Below, piece by piece: positions 42,461-51,467 of a stretch of 64,000 nucleotides of DNA (positions within the stretch are counted from its first letter, which is position 1; every line of letters starts with the position of its first letter). Location: positions 1 to 64,000 of the forward strand of contig DATDGC010000003.1 of NCBI GenBank assembly GCA_036522275.1, in the 5' to 3' direction. A program made the translations under genes and the position numbers. Source of the stretch: JAHFRG01 sp036522275 (lineage in GTDB: Bacteria > Pseudomonadota > Gammaproteobacteria > Burkholderiales > JAHFRG01). The notes beneath the pieces were generated by a model, which had not been told where the DNA came from, did no database searches, and worked only from the letters and a program-made list of their open reading frames with translations.

Positions 42461-42487
42461 GTTATACTAAATATAAAAATCGGACAA
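42461..42487 (-). promoter_or_regulatory. Candidate sigma-70 promoter of the mla operon
   Basis: On the minus strand TTGTCC (42482-42487) and TATAAC (42461-42466) are separated by 15 bases, slightly short for a sigma-70 promoter. The AT-rich block around them is the only such block in the 156-bp gap between mlaF and the divergent ABC gene. Weak evidence. Confidence 0.25.
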
Positions 42488-42572
42488 AATTTGCCGCATT
42501 GGCAATAGACGGCACTTCCTCGTAGCGTGTTACCATGAGGCGAAACCAGAGGGATTTCGGACCCCGGCAGCC

Positions 42573-43313
42573 ATGCACACACACGCCCTGCAATTTATTA
42601 ATATCAGCAAGAATTTCGGAACATACCCTGCACTCATAGAGGTAGCCTTCAGCGTCGAGAGCGGCGAATATTTTGCTCTGGTCGGAATTAACGGCGCCGG
42701 CAAAACCACGCTCTTAAAATGCCTGCTGGATTTTTGTGAACCGAATGCGGGTAAGATTGAGATTTTCGGCACTTCCCACCGCCTGACCGCTTCGCGCAAA
42801 CGCCTGTCTTTCCTGCCCGAGCGTTTTATACCCCCGTTTTACTTAACGGGAACGGACTTCCTGCAATACATGTTGAAGCTGCAGGGATTGCCATATGATA
42901 CAACCCGGGTTGAGGACATGCTTGCTGCGCTTGATCTTGATTTGACAGCGCTCCAGCTCCCAGTGCGCGCCTACTCCAAGGGCATGACGCAGAAGCTGGG
43001 GCTTGCGGCGTGCTTTCTCGCCAGCAAGGAACTCTATGTGCTGGATGAGCCTACCAGCGGCCTCGACCCCAAGGCGCGTGCTCGTCTGAAAGCGAAATTC
43101 AAGGATTTGCGCAATCAAGCACGCACCGTGTTCTTCACTTCGCATACGCTCGCCGACGTGGAGGAAATCTGCGACCGCATGGCAGTAATCCATGCCGGCC
43201 GCCTGCTGTTTGTGGGCACCCCGCAACAGTTGTGCCGCCTCCACGCAGCGCCAAACCTGGAACAGGCATTCTTGTCCTGCATAGGCGAGCCAGGGACCAT
43301 GACGGGGAATTAG
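42573..43313 (+). CDS. ABC transporter ATP-binding protein
   Basis: Cytoplasmic ATPase of 246 residues for an ABC-2 type exporter. Seen are Walker A LVGINGAGKTTLLKCLLD, a signature-like YSKGMTQKLGLAACF (the usual LSGGQ is YSKGM), Walker B LYVLDEPTSGLDP and the switch His in FFTSHTLADVE. No permease follows; the likely partner is the ABC-2 permease at 59175, beyond the pilus block. The stop codon TAG is completed by the first base of a repeat element beginning at 43313, so the native C-terminus may have been altered. Confidence 0.92.
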   Translation: MHTHALQFINISKNFGTYPALIEVAFSVESGEYFALVGINGAGKTTLLKCLLDFCEPNAGKIEIFGTSHRLTASRKRLSFLPERFIPPFYLTGTDFLQYMLKLQGLPYDTTRVEDMLAALDLDLTALQLPVRAYSKGMTQKLGLAACFLASKELYVLDEPTSGLDPKARARLKAKFKDLRNQARTVFFTSHTLADVEEICDRMAVIHAGRLLFVGTPQQLCRLHAAPNLEQAFLSCIGEPGTMTGN

Positions 43314-43455
43314 GGAACCTCTGATTAAGTCCTCCGCGGATTGCGTTGCTGGCAAAATGCGGCGTCTGCGGTGTTGCTCGGGCTAGCGTTACTACGGAGT
43401 AGCGTTGCGCCCTCGCGCCTTGCATCCGTATCTTTGGGACAGCAACGCAAAGGTG
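43313..43455. repeat. One-ended fragment of the dispersed TIR repeat
   Basis: It begins GGGAACCTCTGATTAAGTCC after a TA and matches the first ~50 bases of the element at 28681 closely (CTCCGCG-R-ATTGCGTTGC-Y-GGCAAAATGCGG). Beyond that, an inner inverted pair (TTGCGTTGCTG and CAGCAACGCAA) frames GC-rich sequence that resembles the interior of the 28681 element in reverse. No right terminal repeat was found. The right boundary is approximate. Confidence 0.7.
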
Positions 43456-43527
43456 CTTTACTATGTTAGAGACTCCAGGATTCTGGCAAAATGACCACGA
43501 TCGTTTTGCATGAATGCAGGGAGAACG

Positions 43528-44964
43528 GTGGAAACTCAAGCTAAACCCGATTTGCTGATCGTTGACGACGACCCGCTCATCACCGATACGCTGAATTTTG
43601 TGTTGAGCAAGGATTATGTTGTCTATGCCGCTGATTCACGCAACCAGGTAAAAAGCCTGCTGCGTCAGCTCGACAAACCGCCGCAGCTTGCGCTGATTGA
43701 CCTTGGGCTACCGCCCACCCCGCACCGCCCCGACGAGGGTTTCCGCCTGATCAGCGAACTGCTGGCTTACGCGCCAGGCATCAAAATCGTGGTGCTGTCC
43801 GGCCAGAACGATGAGGCCAATGCGCGACATGCGCGCACCCTAGGCGCTATTGAATTTATCCCTAAGCCGTGTGACCCGGAAAAACTTAAGTCGCTGCTCG
43901 CCAAGGCGCTGCAATTCCGCGATGTGGAACTGGTGGTGGCGCCCGCAGAGGGGGGAATCATCGGCGTAAGTTTAGTGATTGAAAAACTGCGCAATCAAAT
44001 CGGCCAATATGCCAACGCGCCGTTTCCGGTGCTCATCGAAGGCGAGTCCGGCAGCGGCAAGGAACTCGTCGCCATTTCCTTGCATAGCTTGAGCGGCCGC
44101 AGGCAAAAACCGTATCTGGCTCTTAATTGCGCAGCGATTTCCCCGAACCTGGTGGAACCGACGCTGTTCGGTTACAGCAAAGGATCTTTCACCGGCGCCA
44201 CGGCGCCGCATTCCGGCTATTTTGAAGATGCAAAGGACGGCACGCTGTTCCTCGATGAAATCGGCGAACTGCCACAGGAATTGCAGGCGAAGCTTTTGCG
44301 AGTGCTGGAAAATGGCGAATACCAGCGCGTCGGTGAAACTGCAAGCCGCACCAGCAACGCGCGCGTGGTTGCCGCCACCAACCGCGACCTGCGCCAGGAA
44401 ATCAAGGCCGGCCGCTTTCGTGCCGACCTGTATCATCGCCTGAGCGTATTCAGCATCACCGTGCCATCGCTACGCGAGCTGGATGAAGACAAACTAACGC
44501 TGCTCGACCATTACAGCGATTTTTATTCACGCCAGAGCCGGGTTGCGCCATTTAATCTGGATGAGAAATCGCTGGCCCTGTGGCGGGATTATTGCTTTCC
44601 CGGTAATGTGCGGGAATTGCGCAATATCGTGATTCGCCTCACCACTAAATATCCTGGACAGGCCGTCGGGACCGCGCAATTGCAGGGCGAGCTGGACATG
44701 GAAAGTATGGATGCCAAAATGCCTGAGCCGATGATGGATCAGGACTCTAAAGCCCTGTTGGACGCGGCGAGAAAGCATTTGCAGACGCAAAAAAATTTCG
44801 GCCTGGATGTGATGCTGCAACAATGGGAAAAAAGTTATGTGGAAGCCGCGCTCTCCATCACCCACGGCAACCTCTCGCAAGCCGCGAAGCTGCTGGGGGT
44901 GCGCCGCACCACCTTGTACAGCCGTATGCAACAATATGGCAATCTGGAGAATAAGGAAGATTAA
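43528..44964 (+). CDS. Sigma-54-dependent response regulator (PrsR-like)
   Basis: Transcription activator of about 478 residues. The receiver domain (about 1-120) has LLIVDDDPLITDT, the phosphorylatable Asp in LALIDLGLPP, and the Lys in IPKP. The AAA+ domain has Walker A EGESGSGKELVA, LFLDEIGEL and arginine-finger motifs. The sigma-54 contact loop reads GSFTGA where GAFTGA is usual. A Fis-type helix-turn-helix (LSQAAKLLGVRRTTLYSRM) ends the protein. The GTG at 43528 has AGGGAGA just upstream and is preferred to the ATG at 43510. The receiver resembles PEP-CTERM-box regulators (PrsR). It opens the pilus block; its kinase is probably the product of 57359-59062. Confidence 0.9.
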   Translation: METQAKPDLLIVDDDPLITDTLNFVLSKDYVVYAADSRNQVKSLLRQLDKPPQLALIDLGLPPTPHRPDEGFRLISELLAYAPGIKIVVLSGQNDEANARHARTLGAIEFIPKPCDPEKLKSLLAKALQFRDVELVVAPAEGGIIGVSLVIEKLRNQIGQYANAPFPVLIEGESGSGKELVAISLHSLSGRRQKPYLALNCAAISPNLVEPTLFGYSKGSFTGATAPHSGYFEDAKDGTLFLDEIGELPQELQAKLLRVLENGEYQRVGETASRTSNARVVAATNRDLRQEIKAGRFRADLYHRLSVFSITVPSLRELDEDKLTLLDHYSDFYSRQSRVAPFNLDEKSLALWRDYCFPGNVRELRNIVIRLTTKYPGQAVGTAQLQGELDMESMDAKMPEPMMDQDSKALLDAARKHLQTQKNFGLDVMLQQWEKSYVEAALSITHGNLSQAAKLLGVRRTTLYSRMQQYGNLENKED

Positions 44965-44969
44965 TCCCG

Positions 44970-46571
44970 ATGTATTACGCTCATTTCGGCCTGACGCAAC
45001 CGCCATTTAAGATCACCCCCAACACTGAATTCTTTTTTCCCGGGGGTAACCGCGGCGCGATTCTCGACGCGCTGCTCTACGCCATCTCGAATGGCGAAGG
45101 CATAATCAAGGTGAGCGGCGAGGTGGGCAGCGGCAAAACCATGTTGTGCCGCATGCTGCAGACGTGCTTGCCACAGCAAATCGAGTCCGTCTATCTCGCC
45201 AATCCCAGCGTCTCCCCTGACGAAATCGTGCACGCCATCGCCTTTGAGTTGCAGTTGCCGATCGGGGGCAATATGCCGCGCATCAAAGTAATGCAGGAGC
45301 TGCTCAACTATCTGCTGGAGCGGCACGTGCAAAAGCGCCAGGTGGTAATTTTTGTCGAGGAATCGCAGAGCATGCCGCTCGCCACGCTTGAGGAAATACG
45401 CCTGCTCTCCAATCTGGAAACCGGAAGCCACAAGCTATTACAGATCGTGCTTTTCGGCCAACCGGAGCTCGACGAAATCCTGCGCCAGCCGCAAATCCGT
45501 CAGTTGCGTGAACGCATTACTTACAGCTTCTCGCTGACTCCGCTGAATGCCCAACAAATTAAAGAGTATCTGATGTTCCGCATGCGCGCCGCGGGCTACC
45601 GCGGCCCGGACCTGTTTTCCCCGGGCGTGGTGCACATGATCACCAAAGCCTCAGAGGGACTCACGCGCCGTGTGAACCTGCTTGCCGACAAGGCGCTGCT
45701 CGCGGCATTTGCAGACAGTACGCACACCATCAAGCCCAAGCATATCAAGGCAGCAATCCAGGACAGTGAATTTAGCAACGACATTGGGCAACGCCGCAGG
45801 CCGTTTCCCGGGTTGGCATGGCTTGTGTCCGGAATCGTACTCGGGGCATTGTTGTACGGTGCTTACCTCTCGGTCTGGCCAATACTCGAAATACCTTCCG
45901 ATAATCAGCCCGCTGTCAGTGTCGCACCAGTTCCGCAAAGCGCACTGGTAAAGCCTGTCGCAGCTGAAGGAGCCCGACCGGACACAGCTGAACCGCCCGC
46001 AGAACCACCCTTAGCAAAACCACCCGTAGCGGAACCACCTGTAGCAGAATCACCCGCAGCGGAACCTCCCGCAGTTGCATCTAGCCCTTCCCAAGCTTCC
46101 GAGCAGGTTAGCGCGCAAAAAACCGGCACCGGAGAACTCGGCCTTCCGCTGCGGCTGTCCTCTGCGGTTACGCTAGCCCGAGCAAGCGCAGAGGTCAAAC
46201 CTGATAAGCCGGCCCAACCCAAAGCGTACGACGCCACGTTTGAACAATATCCGATTCTGCAGCAGCGCATCGAAGCGGCGCAAAACGCGTTTGCCCAAGC
46301 CTCAGCGGATGATTTCAGTATCCAACTGTTCCTCACCGACGAGGTGCGCCCGCCACGTATCGAACGCTTTCTTACGCGCGCCGCGAAGCTGATGAATCTC
46401 GAAGAAATTTACGTGTACCCGGTGAAGATAGGCGGACAAGCGAGATTCAGAGTGTTTTACGGAATCTATCCTTCGCAGCAGGAAGCCAGGGTGGCAGTGA
46501 GCCAACTTCCCGCTAGATACGCTGAATCGTTCCATCTGAGGCTGTTGAAAATAGGCGAATTTCAAAACTAG
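44970..46571 (+). CDS. ExeA/MshM-like AAA ATPase with C-terminal SPOR-like domain
   Basis: Inner-membrane protein of 533 residues. An N-terminal AAA domain (about 1-270; FGLTQPPFKITPN, Walker A GEVGSGKTM, Walker B-like VVIFVEESQ) precedes one membrane helix (about 280-303) and a Pro/Ala/Glu repeat linker (about 325-380). The C-terminal region (about 420-530) resembles a peptidoglycan-binding SPOR domain, with YPVKIGGQARFRVFYGIYPS. ExeA/MshM proteins help a secretin assemble through the cell wall, which fits the secretin gene that follows. The layout resembles DamX. It starts 5 bases after the regulator stop. Confidence 0.88.
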   Translation: MYYAHFGLTQPPFKITPNTEFFFPGGNRGAILDALLYAISNGEGIIKVSGEVGSGKTMLCRMLQTCLPQQIESVYLANPSVSPDEIVHAIAFELQLPIGGNMPRIKVMQELLNYLLERHVQKRQVVIFVEESQSMPLATLEEIRLLSNLETGSHKLLQIVLFGQPELDEILRQPQIRQLRERITYSFSLTPLNAQQIKEYLMFRMRAAGYRGPDLFSPGVVHMITKASEGLTRRVNLLADKALLAAFADSTHTIKPKHIKAAIQDSEFSNDIGQRRRPFPGLAWLVSGIVLGALLYGAYLSVWPILEIPSDNQPAVSVAPVPQSALVKPVAAEGARPDTAEPPAEPPLAKPPVAEPPVAESPAAEPPAVASSPSQASEQVSAQKTGTGELGLPLRLSSAVTLARASAEVKPDKPAQPKAYDATFEQYPILQQRIEAAQNAFAQASADDFSIQLFLTDEVRPPRIERFLTRAAKLMNLEEIYVYPVKIGGQARFRVFYGIYPSQQEARVAVSQLPARYAESFHLRLLKIGEFQN

Positions 46572-46633
46572 CTTCCGGATTTACGGAAATTACGCAAGTC
46601 TGGAATAAACCCCTGAATGTGCGGGTATAAAGC

Positions 46634-46661
46634 TTGTTGCTCTATATAGTTTGCCTAGAAT
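46634..46661 (+). promoter_or_regulatory. Candidate sigma-70 promoter before the secretin gene
   Basis: TTGTTG (46634-46639) and TAGAAT (46656-46661) are 16 bases apart in an AT-rich 176-bp gap between the ATPase and secretin genes. No GG-N10-GC sigma-54 element was found in this gap. It would give the core pilus machinery its own transcript. Confidence 0.35.
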
Positions 46662-46747
46662 GTTTAGATAAGTTGTAATAAAATCGTGCTAGGGTTAAGA
46701 TTTATAGGGAATATCATGTGTTGCTTGACATAAGGGACCGGGCAAAA

Positions 46748-48535
46748 ATGCAATACCACTGTTTATTGCGATTCTTTTTTTCCATGTCACTGGCCTTGCT
46801 CTTCAGCGGCTGCGCTGCCAATTATCCGCAAATCCCGCAGTCGGAAGGCCATATCAGCGCCACTCTCGCGCCTGAAGCAGGCGGGATTCCGGCTCCTGTC
46901 AAAACCACCGCTTTCATGCCTCCGCCCAAAGCGGCGGAAAAGCCGCAAACCTACAGCGTTGTGGTAAACGAAGTACCGGCAAAAGAATTGCTGTTTGCCC
47001 TGGCGCGCGACACCAAGCAGAACATAGACATTCACCCCGGCATCCAGGGGTTGGTAACGCTTAACGCGGTGAATGAAACCCTGCCCGCGATTTTGGAGCG
47101 CATCGCGCGGCAGGTGAACATACGCTACAAACTGGAAGGCGATACCCTGGTGGTGACTCCCGATACCCCTTATTTCAAGAGTTATAATGTCGACTACGTC
47201 AACCTTGCGCGCAACACCACTTCTAACGACAGCGTTTCCGGACAAATCTCCTCTGGTGCCACTGGTGGCACGGGCGGAGGAACACAGTCTGCAGCAGGCG
47301 GCGCTAACTATTCCAGCACTAATGTCACCAGCACCTCCAACAACAATTTCTGGGAAGTGCTCAAAGAGAACCTCCGTAGCATTTTGAATGCTACCCGCGC
47401 CCAGTCTCAAAGCGCTGAAGACAAGGCTGCGCGCGCCGAAGCCTTCCTAGCGGCACGCGAGGAACGCCTGCAGCAGGCGGGAGCGGTAGCGCGCGCCGGG
47501 GCCGGTGCCGACAAACTCTATGCCACCGCTTTCAGCGGCGGCCCAGCGGTAGCTGGCGATGTGAAAGACGATATCGTGCTCAACCCGGTTGCGGGCACGG
47601 TAAGCGTGATGGCGACGGAAAAACAGCATTCGCTGGTGCAACAATACCTCAACGGCGTGACTGAAGCGTCGCAGCGCCAAGTGCTGATCGAGGCCAGTAT
47701 TGTTGAAGTCACGCTCAGCGACCAGTATCAGGCGGGGGTGGATTTCAGCAAAATCGGCAATTGGACCATCAACCAAACCCTGACCACTCTGAGTACTGTT
47801 GCCCCCCCCATCACCACAATAGCCTACAACGTCGGCGGCAGCACCAATATTAACTCCACCATTACGCTGCTTGAGACGTTTGGCAAAACACGCGTATTAT
47901 CGAGCCCGAAAATGATAGCGCTCAACAACCAGACTGCGCTGCTCAAGGTGGTGGAGAATGTTGTTTATTTTTCGGTTACCGCGGTGCCTGCAGTGCTCAG
48001 CACCACTACGGCGGCGGCAGTCCAGCAGCAGACGTTCAACACCACGGCGCAGACTGTGCCGTTGGGTCTTGTAATGAGCGTCACCCCGCAAATCAATGAA
48101 AACGGTATGGTAACCCTGATCGTGCGCCCGACCATTACCACCGCGCCCACTTCAGTCCAAGACCCCAATCCCGGTCTTATAGTGACGACAAGAACTGCTC
48201 TGGGAGCAACCCAAACTCAGGCCATCCCCAACCTGGTGCCACAGGTCAGGACCCAGGAGATTGAATCGGTGCTGCAAGTAGGCAGTGGACAAATAGTGGT
48301 ACTGGGGGGCTTGATGCAGGATACCGAAACGCGCAAACGCAACTCGATACCTGGCCTGGGAAAGCTTCCGCTGATCGGCGACTTGTTCAGCTTCCGTGAT
48401 GACAAAGTGACCAAAAGCGAGTTGATTGTTTTCTTGCGCCCGACGGTGATCACCAATCCGTCGCTGGACAGCAACGAGTTGAAATTCTTCAAGCGCTTTT
48501 TACCCCAACCTGAAACTTCCGGCGCCAATCAATGA
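46748..48535 (+). CDS. mshL: MSHA-type pilus secretin MshL (lipoprotein)
   Basis: Outer-membrane secretin of 595 residues. The lipoprotein signal ends in LLFSGC, which argues for the ATG at 46748 rather than the GTG at 46718. N-terminal short domains (about 60-130, VNEVPAKELLFALARDT) are followed by a Gly/Ser/Thr-rich stretch (about 150-190) and the secretin core (about 290-590). The core shows VLIEASIVEVTLSDQYQAGV, VLSSPKMIALNNQTALL, VGSGQIVVLGGLMQDTE, IPGLGKLPLIGDLF and ELIVFLRPTVI. It overlaps the next gene as ATGA. It should form the pore through which the pilus or secreted proteins leave. Confidence 0.93.
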   Translation: MQYHCLLRFFFSMSLALLFSGCAANYPQIPQSEGHISATLAPEAGGIPAPVKTTAFMPPPKAAEKPQTYSVVVNEVPAKELLFALARDTKQNIDIHPGIQGLVTLNAVNETLPAILERIARQVNIRYKLEGDTLVVTPDTPYFKSYNVDYVNLARNTTSNDSVSGQISSGATGGTGGGTQSAAGGANYSSTNVTSTSNNNFWEVLKENLRSILNATRAQSQSAEDKAARAEAFLAAREERLQQAGAVARAGAGADKLYATAFSGGPAVAGDVKDDIVLNPVAGTVSVMATEKQHSLVQQYLNGVTEASQRQVLIEASIVEVTLSDQYQAGVDFSKIGNWTINQTLTTLSTVAPPITTIAYNVGGSTNINSTITLLETFGKTRVLSSPKMIALNNQTALLKVVENVVYFSVTAVPAVLSTTTAAAVQQQTFNTTAQTVPLGLVMSVTPQINENGMVTLIVRPTITTAPTSVQDPNPGLIVTTRTALGATQTQAIPNLVPQVRTQEIESVLQVGSGQIVVLGGLMQDTETRKRNSIPGLGKLPLIGDLFSFRDDKVTKSELIVFLRPTVITNPSLDSNELKFFKRFLPQPETSGANQ

Positions 48536-49725
48536 GCCTGTTGATGAAAGCCTTGCAAACCGCGGCCCAGAACCGCGAAAGTTCCGGCGAGAAAAGCCAC
48601 GGGCAAGTTGCGCCGCCAAGCGCTCCTGCTCTTGCCCTGCAGCCGCTGCAAGCCGAGCCAGAAGCAGCGGCATGGAAAGTTCAGCCTGAAGCCGCACCGA
48701 GCCCTGAGTTGGCTGCAACCGTGATGCGCGCCAGTGAGATTCCAAGCGGCATCGGCATTTACATTCGCGGACATCCGGTGGTGCTGCTCGGCATGGTTGC
48801 CGCACTGTTGTTAATTGGCGGCGGAATCTATGTTTATCTGGCGATCAGCAAACCAGGTATGTTCGTCACTCCCGCCCAGCCGCCTGCTCCCGCCCCGGTC
48901 GCCGCTGCGCCGGCAAGGCAGGCGAAACCCGAGCCGCAACCGCCAGTGGCGGCCTCTCCTGAAATACAAGGGAAACAGGGAGAGCGGCTGGCGGCAAACG
49001 AGCCGCAACCGCTGGTGGCGAATCTTCCTGAAAAACAAGAGCAACAGGGACAACTAGCCGCGCCATCTCCTACGCAGCAGCGGCTGCAGCAGCGGCCGTC
49101 GCGTGCAGCTTCACAACAAAACATCAGTATCACTCCCGCCAAGACCACGCCAGTAGTTGAGCCACAGCTTGTGGCCGCTTACCAGGCATTGCAGCAAAAC
49201 CGCCTTGATGCGGCGCAGGAGTCATACCAAAAAATACTGCTTACCGAGCCTAACAACACCGAGGCGTTGCTAGGGCTTGCCGCCATCGCCGAACAACAGA
49301 AACAACCGGACAAGGCGGCTCAGTATTATCTGCAGGTCCTCCGCCTGGATCCGAAAAACGCCATCGCCCAAGCCGGGCTGCTCGGAATCGTGGGACACAC
49401 TGATCTGCAAGCGAGCGAGGCGCGCCTCAAGCAGTTGCTCGCGCGCGAACCCTCAGCGTTTGTGTATTTCACGTTGGGCAACCTGTATGCCGAGCAGTCA
49501 CAGTGGCCAGCGGCGCAAGCTGCGTACTTCCAAGCCTTCCACTTGCAGCCGGACAACGCGGATTACGCCTTCAACCTTGCGGTCGGTCTGGAGCATCTAA
49601 ATCAACCCAAGCTTGCCCTGAAGTTTTATCAGCAAGCGCTACAGCTCGCCAAAGACAAGGGTCACGCTAATTTTGAATTAAGCCTGGCGCAAAATCGCAT
49701 CAGTAAATTGTCTTCCCTGGAGTAA
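48532..49725 (+). CDS. MshN-like TPR protein
   Basis: Inner-membrane protein of 397 residues. One membrane helix (about 82-104, VVLLGMVAALLLIGGGIYVYL) is followed by a Pro/Ala/Gln-rich periplasmic spacer (about 110-205) and four or more TPR units (about 210-395, e.g. AYQALQQNRLDAAQESYQKI). This is the MshN layout; MshN-type proteins are part of MSHA pilus loci, and TPR domains often scaffold assembly. Overlaps the secretin stop by 4 bases and is followed by the ATPase gene after 2 bases. Confidence 0.85.
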   Translation: MSLLMKALQTAAQNRESSGEKSHGQVAPPSAPALALQPLQAEPEAAAWKVQPEAAPSPELAATVMRASEIPSGIGIYIRGHPVVLLGMVAALLLIGGGIYVYLAISKPGMFVTPAQPPAPAPVAAAPARQAKPEPQPPVAASPEIQGKQGERLAANEPQPLVANLPEKQEQQGQLAAPSPTQQRLQQRPSRAASQQNISITPAKTTPVVEPQLVAAYQALQQNRLDAAQESYQKILLTEPNNTEALLGLAAIAEQQKQPDKAAQYYLQVLRLDPKNAIAQAGLLGIVGHTDLQASEARLKQLLAREPSAFVYFTLGNLYAEQSQWPAAQAAYFQAFHLQPDNADYAFNLAVGLEHLNQPKLALKFYQQALQLAKDKGHANFELSLAQNRISKLSSLE

Positions 49726-49727
49726 GC

Positions 49728-51431
49728 GTGGCAGAGCAGCGTAAAAAACTGCGCCTCGGCGAGCTGCTGATTCAGCAAGGCTTGATCACCCTCGACCAGC
49801 TGCGCATCGCGCTGACCCAGCAAAAGCACGAAAAAATTCCCATCGGCAGGCAGTTGGTGAAGCTGGGGTTTGTCACCGAAGCGGTGATCCGCGACCTGAT
49901 GGCGCGCACCATCGGCCAGGAAAGCATTGATCTCTTGCAAGTAGTTGCGGACGGCGAAGCGCTCAAGCTGATTCCTCAGGATTTCTCCCGGCGCTACCGC
50001 ATGCTGCCAATTGCCTACGATGCCGAACGCAAGTCTCTCACGGTAGCAGTGAGCGAAATTTTCAACGTGGTCGCGCTGGACCAGTTGCGCGCCTTCCTCG
50101 GCACGCAGATTGAAATCAAGACCCTGCTTGCCGGCGAGGCTCAGCTTGAAGAAAGCATAGACCGTTTCTACGGCTTCGAGCTTTCGGTGGACGGCATACT
50201 GGAGGAAATCGAAACTGGAGAAATCGATTATCAGAGCCTGCAAATGGCCGGCGACGAGTACACTCAGCCTATCGTGCGGCTGGTTGGTGCCTTGCTGGTG
50301 GACGCGGTAAAACGCGGCTCATCGGATATTCACTTTGAGCCGGAATATGCTTTTTTGCGCATTCGCTACCGCGTTGACGGCGTGCTGGAGCAGGTGCGCA
50401 GCCTGCACAAGACCTACTGGCCGGGAATTGCGGTGCGGCTCAAGGTGATTTCCGGAATGAACATTGCTGAAACCCGCGCACCACAGGACGGGCGCCTGTC
50501 ACTCAATCTCAACGGCCGGCCAATTGACTTCCGCGTTTCCACCCAGCCTACTATTTATGGCGAAAATATCGTGCTGCGCGTGCTCGACCGCGAAAAATCC
50601 ATCATCAGCCTGGACCGCATGAACCTGCAAAAACAAATGGTCGCGACGCTGGAAGCAATGCTGGCACGGCCGGAAGGGATACTGATTCTCACCGGCCCTA
50701 CCGGCAGCGGCAAGACCACCATGTTGTATTCACTGCTCTCCAAGCTCAATAACGAAGCGGTGAACATTATGACGCTGGAAGACCCGGTGGAATACCCGGT
50801 GACCATGATGCGCCAGACTTCGGTCAACGAGGCGGCGAAAATAGATTTCGCCAACGGCATCCGTTCCATCATGCGCCAGGACCCGGACATCATCCTGGTC
50901 GGCGAAGTGCGCGACCGGGAAACCGCGGAAATGGCCTTCCGCGCAGCGATGACCGGCCACCAGGTGTTCACTACCCTGCACACCAACTCGGCGCTGGGGG
51001 CATTCCCGCGCCTCATGGACATCGGCATACCGCCAGACATCATCGCCGGCAACGTCATCGGCGTGATTGCGCAACGCTTAGTGCGACTGCTTTGCCCACG
51101 CTGCAAACAGGCTTATTTTCCGAATCAGGAGGAAATACAACTGCTGCGGCTGCCGCTAGATTCAAAGGTCAAAATCTATAAATCGGTAGGCTGCGAGCAT
51201 TGTCAATCCAAAGGTTATAAAGGACGCCTGGCACTCCTGGAAATTTTGCAAATGGACGGCGATCTGAATGAACTGGTGTCGCGCCGCGCTACCGCTAGAG
51301 AACTCAAGACCGCAGCGCTGCAAAAAAGTTTCCGCACGCTTGCTGAAGACGGCATTCAGCGCGTGCTAGAAGGCTTGACCAGTATTACCGAGGTGTCGAA
51401 CTCGGTGGATCTCATCGGACGTATGACTTAA
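49728..51431 (+). CDS. MshE-like GspE/PilB-family assembly ATPase
   Basis: Hexameric extension motor, 567 residues. An N-terminal MshEN domain (about 5-150; LGELLIQQGLITLDQLRIAL), which in relatives can bind cyclic-di-GMP, precedes the ATPase. Walker A GPTGSGKTTMLYSLL, the Asp box LEDPVEYPV, Walker B DPDIILVGEVRD and the His box TGHQVFTTLHTNS are present. A zinc-binding tetracysteine region (CPRCKQ and CEHCQSKGYKGR) is intact. It starts at GTG with GGAG 5 bases upstream. Unlike the ATPase at 1-1941 it has no GAF domain. Confidence 0.93.
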   Translation: MAEQRKKLRLGELLIQQGLITLDQLRIALTQQKHEKIPIGRQLVKLGFVTEAVIRDLMARTIGQESIDLLQVVADGEALKLIPQDFSRRYRMLPIAYDAERKSLTVAVSEIFNVVALDQLRAFLGTQIEIKTLLAGEAQLEESIDRFYGFELSVDGILEEIETGEIDYQSLQMAGDEYTQPIVRLVGALLVDAVKRGSSDIHFEPEYAFLRIRYRVDGVLEQVRSLHKTYWPGIAVRLKVISGMNIAETRAPQDGRLSLNLNGRPIDFRVSTQPTIYGENIVLRVLDREKSIISLDRMNLQKQMVATLEAMLARPEGILILTGPTGSGKTTMLYSLLSKLNNEAVNIMTLEDPVEYPVTMMRQTSVNEAAKIDFANGIRSIMRQDPDIILVGEVRDRETAEMAFRAAMTGHQVFTTLHTNSALGAFPRLMDIGIPPDIIAGNVIGVIAQRLVRLLCPRCKQAYFPNQEEIQLLRLPLDSKVKIYKSVGCEHCQSKGYKGRLALLEILQMDGDLNELVSRRATARELKTAALQKSFRTLAEDGIQRVLEGLTSITEVSNSVDLIGRMT

Positions 51432-51467
51432 CAGCCGTCGGGGCCAAGGCAGAGCGGCAAACCAATC

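Noticed and set aside
46010..46090. Pro/Ala/Glu repeats in the MshM-like gene as a CRISPR or mobile repeat
   Set aside because: They are in-frame codon repeats of a spacer in the protein, short and degenerate, with no spacer-repeat layout.
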